Source: CAWVWF01 sp963933885
GTDB taxonomy: Bacteria; Bacteroidota; Bacteroidia; Flavobacteriales_C; GCA-002722245
NCBI GenBank assembly: GCA_963933885.1
Contig: CAWVWF010000091.1
Span: 1 to 13,629 of the forward strand
Direction: 5' to 3'
Length of the DNA stretch: 13,629 nt
Shown in pieces: positions 1-8,597 of this stretch. Under the pieces are notes generated by a model, which worked only from the letters and a program-made list of their open reading frames with translations, ran no database searches and had not been told where the DNA came from. The position numbers and the translations under genes were made by a program. Each line of letters begins with the position of its first letter. The first letter of the stretch is position 1.

Positions 1-2285
1 TTTGTTTTGATACAGAGAAAGATCAGTACGGAGAGGGATCTACTAAGTATCGAAAAACTGAAAGGGTTAAGTTAAATGGTTTGTATGCTGGACATCCAAT
101 GATCGTTTGTGATTTGGAATTGGAGGAACGGATGAAGAGTAATTTTCATTATTTCCTATACTCAGCTTTCAAATTCAATAAATACAAACTAGATGCTTCT
201 AATAAATTGGCAATTAATTTATTGATTCGGAATTTAAAAGAGGAACCAAACGTTGTTCTAAATTTAATTGGTTTCTCTGGATTTGAGGAAAAAGATGGAC
301 TTGGTTTAAAGCGAGCGAAATCGTATCGAAATTATATGGTTTCTAAAGGGGTTGACGCATCAAGACTTTTAGTTAGCTCCCAGAGGAAGAACGATCAGTT
401 AACTTCACAAGAATTAAAAATCATTAAAAATTGGGACATTGAATTGAAGGACTCAGTTATGATGAATACTTTGCAGAATTTAACGAATCGTTCAGTTAAA
501 TTTCATGTTATTTCAATAGATCGTAAAGCCGTTTCTGAAACTACAATAAAAAATAAGTCCGTAGTTTACGGAACTGTTGTAGATCGGCATTATAAGAAAA
601 TAATTAGAGAAGGTGTTGTGGAAATTTCGGGTAGTGATAACTCACAACGGAGAATGGAATTGGGATATAATGGTATGTACTACTTTGAATTAGATAGTGG
701 AGTTAGTTATCAAATAAAAGCTTATTCAGATATTGAAACTCTGAATGGAGATGGAGTTAAAGTTCTAAAATATTTTGGCTCTGAGATGGAGCTTATAGTG
801 TGTGAAAACAACAGCCAACTCTTTCAGAATGATTTGTCTCTTGAAGCGATATGTAATAGTGGTATTGGGAGAGGGAATTTAGTTTTCCCTATTAATGGTG
901 CTGGTTTGTATGATGAATCAAAACTCAAATTAAACGGATGGCTTCATTATCTAAATTCTAATTTGGAATTGTCTCTAGAGGTATCTAACAATTGGTTTGA
1001 AGAAAATAGTGATAGTTTAAGTAAGGCTAGATGTACGAGTATTCTGAACTATGCTCATGAACTAGGCTACAATATTAGAAATATTTCAGTGTCTGATCAA
1101 GTATGGAATGGAGAAGTGTCAGAATATGAAAAACAGAATATCCTGTTTTATTTCCCTGATTTTGAATTTCCAGAGCGCTTAGATTCTTTAAGCTTTAGTA
1201 AGTTGAAAAAATCTGAGAAGGAGCTATTAAAATATAGCTTTACCACAATTAGGCTATCTGTAAATACACCTTCCCAGCAATCAAATAAGGTTTTAGTTAC
1301 GGGGAATGTATATGATCTGTTTGCAAGAAAAGGTAAAGCGAGTAATAAAATGTCTTTGTTTCAGGATGGTAAACTACTTCAAACAACAACAACTTCTACG
1401 GAGGGGGATTATCAGTTCTTGCTAGACAAGAAGTATAATTATACCATTAGATCAAATAAAACGAATCAATATTTACAATTGAAAAACGCATCGTTTTGCC
1501 TTTCAGATACTGTAGTTAATTTCACCTGGATTAAACCCAATAATGAAACAAGAAACGTTGTTGCTGGTTTTGTGATGGATAGGTATACTTCTGAAAAAAT
1601 CACCAATGCAAAAGTTGCTATGACGTGTAGTGACGGGAGTTCTTTTGAAAGTGACTTGAAAGATTCACAAGGTGCTTATTTCTTTGAATTGAAAAACAAT
1701 ATAACCTGTCAATTACAAGTGACTTCTGGGGTTGTAGATACAAATCAATTTGGAGTAGAAGTATTAAGGTATTTTGCTTCTGAGAAGGGATTGGTAACTA
1801 CCATTAATACTTCAGGTAATCAGCATTGTGATTTGTTTTTAGAGCCGATTCCTTTTTGTGGTATTAAAATTCCAAACCTAAATTTTAAAGAAGGTCAAAT
1901 TGAACTTGTTGATGATCAAAAATTAAAATTGAATTGGCTAATGAAGATTCTTAAAGATAACGGAAGCTTAGTACTAGAAGTCCATTGGTTCGACCTTGAA
2001 AACAACAAAGTAATTCTCAATCAGGAACGGTATAGAAACGTTTTGTCATATTTAAAATCAAAAGGATTGAGTGAGCGAAGATTCTTATTGAAAGAACAAT
2101 CTGATCCTTTGATAATAAATAAGGATATGTATTTTGATAATGGATTTTATCCTGAGTTAAATGTTGGAATGGAAGTTACGCTAGAAGTATTTAATAGCTT
2201 TAATGATTATACAAAAAGCTATTTGAAAGCCCTTATAGGGAACATGTTACTGTATGTACATTCTACCAATTATCGAGGAAAATAG
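1..2285 (+). CDS. Repeat-built OmpA-like / carboxypeptidase-regulatory-like envelope protein, 5' end outside window
   Basis: The frame is open from the window edge (first full codon at 3-5) with no stop, so the gene starts upstream; the TTG at 81 is only an internal codon. Numbering residues from that TTG, an OmpA-C-like domain spans about 29-147 (FKFNKYKLDASNKLAINLL, then an RA-containing helix, SKGVDASRLLV, and a closing NRSVKFHVISI strand). A regulatory-like beta-sandwich (GTVVDR...YYFEL) spans about 160-255, a second degenerate OmpA-like domain about 266-395, two more sandwiches about 404-485 and 492-590, and a third OmpA-like domain from 597 to the end at 734. The 160-340 and 492-670 blocks align along their length, indicating internal duplication. 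The family is known to sit in the Bacteroidota envelope, often binding peptidoglycan. Here the Asp of the usual HTD motif is missing in at least the first two domains, so binding is doubtful. The true N-terminus, and any signal peptide, lie upstream. Confidence 0.8.
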   Translation, partial: CFDTEKDQYGEGSTKYRKTERVKLNGLYAGHPMIVCDLELEERMKSNFHYFLYSAFKFNKYKLDASNKLAINLLIRNLKEEPNVVLNLIGFSGFEEKDGLGLKRAKSYRNYMVSKGVDASRLLVSSQRKNDQLTSQELKIIKNWDIELKDSVMMNTLQNLTNRSVKFHVISIDRKAVSETTIKNKSVVYGTVVDRHYKKIIREGVVEISGSDNSQRRMELGYNGMYYFELDSGVSYQIKAYSDIETLNGDGVKVLKYFGSEMELIVCENNSQLFQNDLSLEAICNSGIGRGNLVFPINGAGLYDESKLKLNGWLHYLNSNLELSLEVSNNWFEENSDSLSKARCTSILNYAHELGYNIRNISVSDQVWNGEVSEYEKQNILFYFPDFEFPERLDSLSFSKLKKSEKELLKYSFTTIRLSVNTPSQQSNKVLVTGNVYDLFARKGKASNKMSLFQDGKLLQTTTTSTEGDYQFLLDKKYNYTIRSNKTNQYLQLKNASFCLSDTVVNFTWIKPNNETRNVVAGFVMDRYTSEKITNAKVAMTCSDGSSFESDLKDSQGAYFFELKNNITCQLQVTSGVVDTNQFGVEVLRYFASEKGLVTTINTSGNQHCDLFLEPIPFCGIKIPNLNFKEGQIELVDDQKLKLNWLMKILKDNGSLVLEVHWFDLENNKVILNQERYRNVLSYLKSKGLSERRFLLKEQSDPLIINKDMYFDNGFYPELNVGMEVTLEVFNSFNDYTKSYLKALIGNMLLYVHSTNYRGK

Positions 2286-2296
2286 AGATTGTATTT

Positions 2297-2382
2297 GTAG
2301 GGATGTCCCTTGTGGGTATCCGAAACACAGTACTTTACATTAACATTACTAGGTGACGGATACCTACAAGGGGCATCCCTAC
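2297..2382. repeat. REP-doublet-like palindromic element, copy 1
   Basis: An 86-bp unit has 26-nt terminal arms that are inverted repeats of each other (24 of 26 match; 2297-2322 and 2357-2382) around a 34-bp core. Each arm starts at its outer end with GTAG and can fold on itself: GGATGTCCC pairs with GGGTATCC around a TTGT loop in the left arm, with an imperfect equivalent in the right arm. GTAG followed by a short hairpin is the known signature of bacterial REP sequences mobilised by RAYT (TnpA-REP) transposases, and two such units facing each other form a BIME-like doublet. A homologous copy lies at 12170-12253 on the opposite strand. Its place just after a stop codon fits REP biology and it may affect the 3' end of that mRNA. 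The link to RAYT is inferred; no such gene is in the window. Confidence 0.75.
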
Positions 2383-2502
2383 TTATGTACTTGAGTCAAA
2401 CTTTATTCAGGACAGTAGCGTGTCTTTTCGGTGATAACAAAATACTGAGTAGTTTGGTTGTGGTCAAGTGTTTTATCCGTGCATTCAGAAACTAAAAAGC
2501 AT

Positions 2503-2536
2503 AAAAAAACCCCTAAGGAAACCACTCCTTAGGGGT
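2503..2536 (-). terminator. Intrinsic terminator of the efflux operon
   Basis: ACCCCTAAGGA (2509-2519) and TCCTTAGGGGT (2526-2536) form a perfect 11-bp stem around a 6-nt loop. Read on the minus strand the stem is followed by a run of seven T residues (2503-2509, the last of which also closes the stem). On the + strand no T-run follows, so the signal works for the leftward operon, whose last stop codon is 44 bp upstream. Confidence 0.9.
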
Positions 2537-2580
2537 CGATAAACGCAAGGTAGTCGCGAATATCTAAAACAAACTAAAAC

Positions 2581-5500
2581 CTAAACTTTATTAATTCCTA
2601 AAGCTTTGTATTTTAAACGTAGTGCCAAGTAAAATAGTACTGGAACTATTACTAATGTCAGGAATGTTGCAAATGTTAATCCAAAGATTATTGTCCACGA
2701 CATTGGCGCCCACATTATAGCATTATCTCCTCCAACACTTATGTTTGGATCAAGTGCTCCAAATAGTCCGAAGAAATCTATGTTTAAACCTACTGCCATT
2801 GGAAGTAAACCTAATATTGTTGTGATTGCAGTTAATAAAACAGGACGTAATCTAGTTCTACCACCATCTATAATACTTGGGATAATTTCTGAAATTGGTA
2901 ATCTATCCGTTCCTTTTCCAGACATTCCTAATGCGATCTCTTTACGCGTCATGATCAGCTTAGTATAATCTACAAGTACAATTGCGTTATTTACGATAAT
3001 TCCTGCTAGTGATATAATACCAATCATCGTCATAATGATAATGAAATCCATACCTGTAAATACCAACCCGAGTAATACTCCAATTAAACTTAGTCCAACT
3101 GCACCAACAATTATTAATGGTGCTGAGATAGAGTTAAATTGTGCAACTATGATAATGAAAATCATAAATACAGCTCCAAGTAATGCAGTTCCTAAGAACG
3201 CCATCTCTTTTTGTTGTTCTTCTTGCTGACCAGTAAACTTCCAAGTAACACCTTTCCCTACTTCATAATCAGCTAAAACACCTTTCATTTCAGCAACAAC
3301 TTCGTTGGCATTATATCCTTCGATTGTATTGGATTGCAAAGCGATCATTCTCTTAAGGTTGATACGCTTAACAGCTGAAATTGTAGAAGCTTTTTTCACG
3401 GTCGCAACAGCAGAAATAGGAACTTGAATAATTTTCCCAGTTAACATATCTCGGAAAGTAATTCTTTGATTCATTAAACTCCCAATGTCGTTTCTTACAT
3501 ATTCGTTTAACCTAACAGTAATATCAAATTCATCTTCACCTTGTTTGAATTTAGAAATTTCTTTTCCGAATAAAGCAGTACGAATCGTCATACCAATTTG
3601 AGCAGTTGAAATATTTAATCTTCTAGCTTTACGCTCATCGATATTGATAACCAACTCAGGCTTTCCAGTTTGAACATTCATTTTTAACTCTTCAACACCG
3701 TCGATATTTTTATTTTTAATAAAACTCAACATTTTTTCAGATTCAAAAATAATCTCATCGTAATCTTCACCAGATAATTCGATATTAATTGGTTTCCCCA
3801 TTGGTGGACCAGCATTATCTTTATCAACTACAATAGAAACACCAGGCATACCTTTTACAAGCTCTCTAACAGTGTTTAGTACATCACTTGTATTAATTCC
3901 ATTTCTTTCAACGAACTCAACAAATGAAACCTGTATTCTAGCCTTGTCTGGTGTGTTTCCTAATGAAGGACCTTGAGAAGGATCAGAAGTTCCGTTACCA
4001 ACTTGACCGATGATAGATTCTTGAATATAGTTTAAACCACCTTCAATAGGGATCGTATCTAATTTATCAGTTTCGTCATTTTTCTTTAAAATATATCCAT
4101 TCGGAGCTTCAAAGTATTTAATGATTTTATTCTCAACAATTCTAGAAGTTTCATCCGTTTCGTTGATATCAGAACCAATAGGAAGTTCAATAAATACGTT
4201 TAGATAAGCAGGTTCATTGATTGGGAAAAATTCAACCTTTGGAGTTGAAACGGTCATCAATGCGATTGATATAAAGAATAAAACAATAGTTCCAAATACA
4301 AATGCAAAAGGACGGTATCCTTTTAGTGCATAACTTAAGAAGTTTTTATATCCATTTTCTAATCTAGGTAGAAATGATTCTTGGAACTTAATAGTAGCAG
4401 GAGATACAAATTTTGGATTAAGTAATACAAATACACCTAACACAACAAACATCATCCCTGGACCTCTTCCTCCAGTTGCAACCATATAACCACCAATTAC
4501 TAAGATTGCGATAGCTAATCTCTTAACAGCTTTGTTACTCATTTTCGCCATGATAGCGATAAGAACTGGATTGATAACCAATGCAACAAATAGAGAGGAA
4601 CCTAATACAATCATTAAAGTGATTGGCAGAAACTTCATAAATTGTCCCATCATACCAGGCCATAATGCCAATGGAATAAATGCTGCTAAAGTAGTTGCTG
4701 TAGATGCTATAATTGGCCAAGCAACTTCTCCGGCTCCATATTTGGCAGCTTCGAAAGGTTTATAACCTTCATCCATTAAACGATAGATGTTTTCAACGAT
4801 TACAATTCCGTTATCTACTAGCATTCCTAATGCAAGTACCAATGAGAAAAGTACCATCATGTTTAAGGTAACACCCATTGAATTTAAAATAAAGAAAGCG
4901 ATAAACATTGAAAGTGGAATTGCAATTCCAACAAATGCTGCATTTCTTAATCCTAAAAAGAACAATAAAACTCCAACAACCAAGATAGTTCCAAAGATGA
5001 TTGAATTTTCTAATTCTTCCACCTGAGTTCTAGTTTTCTCACTCATATCAACCGTAGTTGTTATAGTTAAACTTTCAGGGAAATCATTTTCTTGAGCATT
5101 TGCTATGATCTTTTTAATAGCATCTGATGCTTCTAATAAGTTAGCACCACCACGTTTTTTAACATCTAACATGATTACAGGATTCCCGTATTCGCGGGCA
5201 AAACTTTCACGTTCTTTTTCTTCGAAAGAAACATTAGCAATATCTCTTAAATAGATAATATTGAATTTTTCTTGTTTAACAATAATGTTTCCAATTGAAC
5301 GCCAGTCTTTAAACTCACCAACAACCCGAACATTTCTTCTTAAACCATCAACTACGATATCTCCACCTGAGATTGTCATGTTTTCTTGAGCAACAGCTTG
5401 TTCGATATCGTTAAAAGTAACCATCATACTCTCCATCTTGTAGAGGTCAACACTTACTTTAACTTCTTTTTCTTGAATACCTCGAACATCAACACCCGAA

Positions 5501-6051
5501 ATTTGAGGAACAGCTTCGATTCGATCTTCTAAAGTTTCAGCATATTCCTTCAATAAATCCATTGAGAAATCACCAGAAAGGTTAATGTTCATCGCAGGAA
5601 TCATTTCAGAAAAATTCATTTCAAAAATGTTTGGATCAGCTGGTAAATCCTTCGGGAAAGAAGGATCTCCTTTTACTTTATCAACAGCGTCTTTAACTTT
5701 TCTTAGTGCCTCAAGTGGCGTTACAGAAAAATCGAATTTAATATCAATAGATGAATACCCTTGAACAGAAGTTGAAATGATCTTATCAATTCCTGTAATT
5801 GTATTGATTTCTTTCTCTAATGGACGTGTAATTAAACGTTCCATATCTAAAGGTGAGTTTCCTGGATAAGGAGTCCCTACATATATTTCAGGGATTATTA
5901 TTTCCGGAAATGCTTCTCTAGGCATATTGTTGTAAGAAGTCATTCCTACAAGTGCTAATATTACTGTTAGCACGATGATCGTTGTAGGGTTCTTAAGCGC
6001 AAGCGTTGATAACGCGAACTCTTTTAATCCTTTCTTTTTATTATTTTCCAT
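2581..6051 (-). CDS. RND-family efflux pump inner-membrane subunit (AcrB/SwrC-like)
   Basis: This is the proton-driven inner-membrane pump of a tripartite exporter; the substrate cannot be told. The ATG at 6051 gives 1156 residues; a GTG one codon upstream is the alternative. The order is typical: TM1 near 23-42, a periplasmic porter half with the PREAFPEI and YPGNSP motifs, a TM block at about 350-500, a second TM1-like segment near 582-600, a second porter half to about 945, and a last TM block. TM4 reads GMLVDNGIVIVEN, so the second Asp of the AcrB pair is Asn414. TM10 reads VNNAIVLVDY, with Asn where AcrB has its key Lys. Both patterns are known from SwrC-like RND pumps. At 1156 residues it is longer than AcrB (about 1050), partly through two extra hydrophobic segments at about 511-546 and a loop near 1089-1116. 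It starts 28 bp after the adaptor gene and is the last gene of the operon. Confidence 0.95.
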   Translation of the reverse strand: MENNKKKGLKEFALSTLALKNPTTIIVLTVILALVGMTSYNNMPREAFPEIIIPEIYVGTPYPGNSPLDMERLITRPLEKEINTITGIDKIISTSVQGYSSIDIKFDFSVTPLEALRKVKDAVDKVKGDPSFPKDLPADPNIFEMNFSEMIPAMNINLSGDFSMDLLKEYAETLEDRIEAVPQISGVDVRGIQEKEVKVSVDLYKMESMMVTFNDIEQAVAQENMTISGGDIVVDGLRRNVRVVGEFKDWRSIGNIIVKQEKFNIIYLRDIANVSFEEKERESFAREYGNPVIMLDVKKRGGANLLEASDAIKKIIANAQENDFPESLTITTTVDMSEKTRTQVEELENSIIFGTILVVGVLLFFLGLRNAAFVGIAIPLSMFIAFFILNSMGVTLNMMVLFSLVLALGMLVDNGIVIVENIYRLMDEGYKPFEAAKYGAGEVAWPIIASTATTLAAFIPLALWPGMMGQFMKFLPITLMIVLGSSLFVALVINPVLIAIMAKMSNKAVKRLAIAILVIGGYMVATGGRGPGMMFVVLGVFVLLNPKFVSPATIKFQESFLPRLENGYKNFLSYALKGYRPFAFVFGTIVLFFISIALMTVSTPKVEFFPINEPAYLNVFIELPIGSDINETDETSRIVENKIIKYFEAPNGYILKKNDETDKLDTIPIEGGLNYIQESIIGQVGNGTSDPSQGPSLGNTPDKARIQVSFVEFVERNGINTSDVLNTVRELVKGMPGVSIVVDKDNAGPPMGKPINIELSGEDYDEIIFESEKMLSFIKNKNIDGVEELKMNVQTGKPELVINIDERKARRLNISTAQIGMTIRTALFGKEISKFKQGEDEFDITVRLNEYVRNDIGSLMNQRITFRDMLTGKIIQVPISAVATVKKASTISAVKRINLKRMIALQSNTIEGYNANEVVAEMKGVLADYEVGKGVTWKFTGQQEEQQKEMAFLGTALLGAVFMIFIIIVAQFNSISAPLIIVGAVGLSLIGVLLGLVFTGMDFIIIMTMIGIISLAGIIVNNAIVLVDYTKLIMTRKEIALGMSGKGTDRLPISEIIPSIIDGGRTRLRPVLLTAITTILGLLPMAVGLNIDFFGLFGALDPNISVGGDNAIMWAPMSWTIIFGLTFATFLTLVIVPVLFYLALRLKYKALGINKV

Positions 6052-6079
6052 CACTTAAAATTTGTAAGTTTTGATTGGA

Positions 6080-7231
6080 TTATTTGATTTCGATTGCATC
6101 TCCAGATTGAATATTCTTCGCTCCTTTGTTGATGAATACAGTATTACTGTCTAACCCTTTTAAGATTTCAGCAGCACCTTTATACTCTTGACCAACTTCA
6201 ATGATTAACTTCTTAACTCTATCGTTTTTCCCGTCATTTGTAAACGTATAAACATAGTCGTTTCCATCTCTATCTTGTTGAATGATTTTAGAAGGAATTA
6301 CAATAGACTGATCAGCCTTATAATCTCTAATTTTTAATACAGCCAATTGATTTGGTTTGTATTTTCCATTAGGGTTAGGGAATTCAACTCTTAATTTAAA
6401 AGTTCTGTTAGCTGGATTAATAAAATTTCCAACTCTAGTTACTTTAGCAGTAACCTCTTCACCTAAAGAAGGAAACATAACAGAAACAAAATTTCCAGCT
6501 TTTAAAGTAGAAATGTATTTTTCACTTACATCAGATTCAAGATAAATCTTTCTTAAGTTTAAGACTCTTGCAACAGGATAGCCTGGTACAGCTGCTTCAC
6601 CAACTCTAGGCTTGATTTCATCAACAATTCCAGCAAATGGAGCACGTATATTATACATATCCAATTGTTCTTTCATTGTTGTTAATTTTTGCTCTAAACT
6701 TTCTTTTCTATTTTTAGCTTCTAAGAATTGAATTTCAGAACCAATTTTTTGTTCCCATAAAGCACTTTGCTTTTCAAAAACTTTATTAGCCAATTCATAT
6801 CCTTTTTGAAGTTCTTTCAAACCTGACTCAGCAGCAGAAGCATCAAGAGCAATAATTAATTGTCCTTTCTTAACATGCTGTCCTTCTTTAACCGCAATTT
6901 TCTTGATCGTTCCAGGAGCTTCAGCAAACAATGCTGCATTTTCCTCAACCTCTACATTTCCATGCACTTCAAAAAAGTGTTCGAATGTTTTTACATCAAC
7001 TGTATCTGTGGTTACAGCTACTGTTTTAATTTTAATTCTCAAATCAGCAGAATCTGGATGTGCTATAATAGACGAGTCCAGATCGTGCAATAATTTTTGA
7101 TATTCTCTAACGGCTTCCTTTTGTTCGGCAACCATTTCTTTTCTTTCTTTGTTTAAATCTTCAACTGATTTATCAGCACATGATGCTAATCCAATTGATG
7201 TTGCTAGTATTGCTATTCCAAACTTTTTCAT
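6080..7231 (-). CDS. RND efflux periplasmic adaptor lipoprotein (membrane fusion protein)
   Basis: This adaptor bridges the RND pump and the outer-membrane channel. The 383-residue protein begins with a lipoprotein signal peptide with lipobox LASC, predicting lipidation at Cys18. A charged helical stretch at about 20-55 is followed by the first half of a biotinyl-lipoyl-like domain (PGTIKKIAVKEGQHVKKGQ, about 106-124). A helical hairpin follows (about 135-192, with LEAKNRKESLEQKLTTM), then the second lipoyl half (IRAPFAGIVDEIKPRVGE, about 195-212). A beta-barrel (about 225-302) and a membrane-proximal domain to the C-terminus complete the HlyD/AcrA order. The hairpin is short, as in many adaptors of this phylum. 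It lies 22 bp after the channel gene and 28 bp before the pump gene, consistent with co-transcription and one complex. Confidence 0.95.
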   Translation of the reverse strand: MKKFGIAILATSIGLASCADKSVEDLNKERKEMVAEQKEAVREYQKLLHDLDSSIIAHPDSADLRIKIKTVAVTTDTVDVKTFEHFFEVHGNVEVEENAALFAEAPGTIKKIAVKEGQHVKKGQLIIALDASAAESGLKELQKGYELANKVFEKQSALWEQKIGSEIQFLEAKNRKESLEQKLTTMKEQLDMYNIRAPFAGIVDEIKPRVGEAAVPGYPVARVLNLRKIYLESDVSEKYISTLKAGNFVSVMFPSLGEEVTAKVTRVGNFINPANRTFKLRVEFPNPNGKYKPNQLAVLKIRDYKADQSIVIPSKIIQQDRDGNDYVYTFTNDGKNDRVKKLIIEVGQEYKGAAEILKGLDSNTVFINKGAKNIQSGDAIEIK

Positions 7232-7253
7232 GAGTTCTTCTTTGTAAGTATTA

Positions 7254-8588
7254 TTAAATCTTGTTTTGTAATTTATCTAGTTCTGCCTTCGCATTCAATA
7301 TTTCGAATAAAGCACCAATATATCCACCTTGCGATTGAAGTAATTGATTTTTCATTTGAGTCAATTCAAAGCTTGTAGCCAAACCTTCTTTATGCTTGAT
7401 CACCGTTCTGTCGTATATTTTCTGAGCGATGCTTAAACTTTTCTGAGCGTTTTGGTAATTACCGTTCTTTGTATTTAAATTATTGATTGCGTTGTCGAAT
7501 TGAACTAACATCGCACTCTCAAAATAACTTACAGTATTATCCATTTTAGATAATTCCAATTTCGCTTGTTTGATTTTCGCACCTTGCATTCCACTACTAA
7601 ATATTGGAAGGGATAAAGAAAGACCAATGTTCTGAGCGTCTAACCATGTTGCATCAGAATATTTAAAATCTAAGGTATAAGCAGTTGCTGTGAGTTGATA
7701 GAAAGCAGCCAAAGTTGGCATTCTTTCATATCTGTAACGTTTTAAATCTAAAGCTAAAAGATCTCTTTGTGTATTAAGAACTTTCATATCTGGATTGTTT
7801 ACTAAATCTAATTTTTGAGCAATAATTGCATCAATACTTATTTGATCTAATATTAACTGTAAACTATCTTTTAAAACAACTGTTTTAGATAACTCAACAC
7901 CCATGTTTAGTTTTAACATCTTTCTAGCAACATCTTCAGATTGAACTGCATCTTGTAAAGAGCTTTTCATGTTAGAAGCCAACAGTTCAAGTTGATCAAT
8001 TTCTGTTTCTTCTAGAAAACCTTGAGTTACTAAAGCTTTTGTTTCAACAATTGATGCTTCTAAATTACTCAAGCTTTTTTTGATGATATTAATATTTTCA
8101 CCAGCAACAAGTGCTAAGTAATAAGATGAAGTAACGTTAGATCTAACTTCAGTATCAGTTTTTATTTTCTGATTTTGAGATAACTCTAAGTAAGTTTTTG
8201 CAGCTTGTAAACCAACAATATAACTCCCGTCAAATAACAATTGTGTTGCGTCTAATTTACCTTGCATAACGTTATCCGCACCAAAAATCTTCATAAACTC
8301 ATTACCAGGTGCTAATAAGAAAGCATCATCAAATGTCAACTCTTGATCGATGGCATGTCTATATGATCCAGAACCACTAATTTGAGGTAATCCAATAGCC
8401 GTAGTTTCCCAAATTTTCTTTTTTGATTTTTGAATATCCAATCCTGCATTAACTGACTGGTGAAAATTTTCTACAGCAAAATCCTGCGCTTGCTTTATCG
8501 TAAAGTCTTGCGCATTTACCTTTGCTCCTCCCAACAAAACAGCTGCAAATACAGCGAAGTTTTTTATGGATTTATAATTGCGTTTCAT
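7254..8588 (-). CDS. TolC-family outer-membrane efflux channel
   Basis: This is the outer-membrane exit duct of the tripartite pump. The 444-residue protein has a Sec signal peptide (basic start, hydrophobic FAVFAAVLLGGA, likely cleavage after VNA at residue 26). Two OEP-type repeats follow. In each half a strand segment (GLPQISGSGSYRHA, about 66-79; RMPTLAAFYQLTATAYT, about 289-305) is embedded in long helices. The second half carries the family hallmarks SLPIFSSGMQGAKIKQAKLEL (about 326-346, here with Gly-Ala in the turn) and GLATSFELTQMKNQLL (about 402-417). Length matches the usual 420-480. The start ATG is 9 bp after the tetR stop. It is second in the operon, before the adaptor. Confidence 0.95.
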   Translation of the reverse strand: MKRNYKSIKNFAVFAAVLLGGAKVNAQDFTIKQAQDFAVENFHQSVNAGLDIQKSKKKIWETTAIGLPQISGSGSYRHAIDQELTFDDAFLLAPGNEFMKIFGADNVMQGKLDATQLLFDGSYIVGLQAAKTYLELSQNQKIKTDTEVRSNVTSSYYLALVAGENINIIKKSLSNLEASIVETKALVTQGFLEETEIDQLELLASNMKSSLQDAVQSEDVARKMLKLNMGVELSKTVVLKDSLQLILDQISIDAIIAQKLDLVNNPDMKVLNTQRDLLALDLKRYRYERMPTLAAFYQLTATAYTLDFKYSDATWLDAQNIGLSLSLPIFSSGMQGAKIKQAKLELSKMDNTVSYFESAMLVQFDNAINNLNTKNGNYQNAQKSLSIAQKIYDRTVIKHKEGLATSFELTQMKNQLLQSQGGYIGALFEILNAKAELDKLQNKI

Positions 8589-8597
8589 CGTGGTTAA

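Larger units (their letters stand above)
2286..2580. other. Convergent intergenic region
   Basis: This gap separates the rightward envelope-protein gene from the leftward efflux operon. It holds a palindromic element 11 bp after the first stop codon and a hairpin terminator for the minus strand. The stretch between them (2383-2502) shows no convincing gene; the only open frame on the + strand (2310-2495) begins inside the palindromic element and has no recognisable protein character. Confidence 0.7.

Noticed and set aside
81..83. TTG as the start of the envelope protein
   Set aside because: The same frame is open without a stop back to the window edge and encodes plausible protein, so the real start is upstream.
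2310..2495. 61-codon open frame on the + strand
   Set aside because: It begins inside the palindromic repeat element, has no start context and no protein-like character.
4532..4765. Open frames inside the RND pump gene on both strands
   Set aside because: The pump frame is unambiguous by motif content; these are shadows in other frames.
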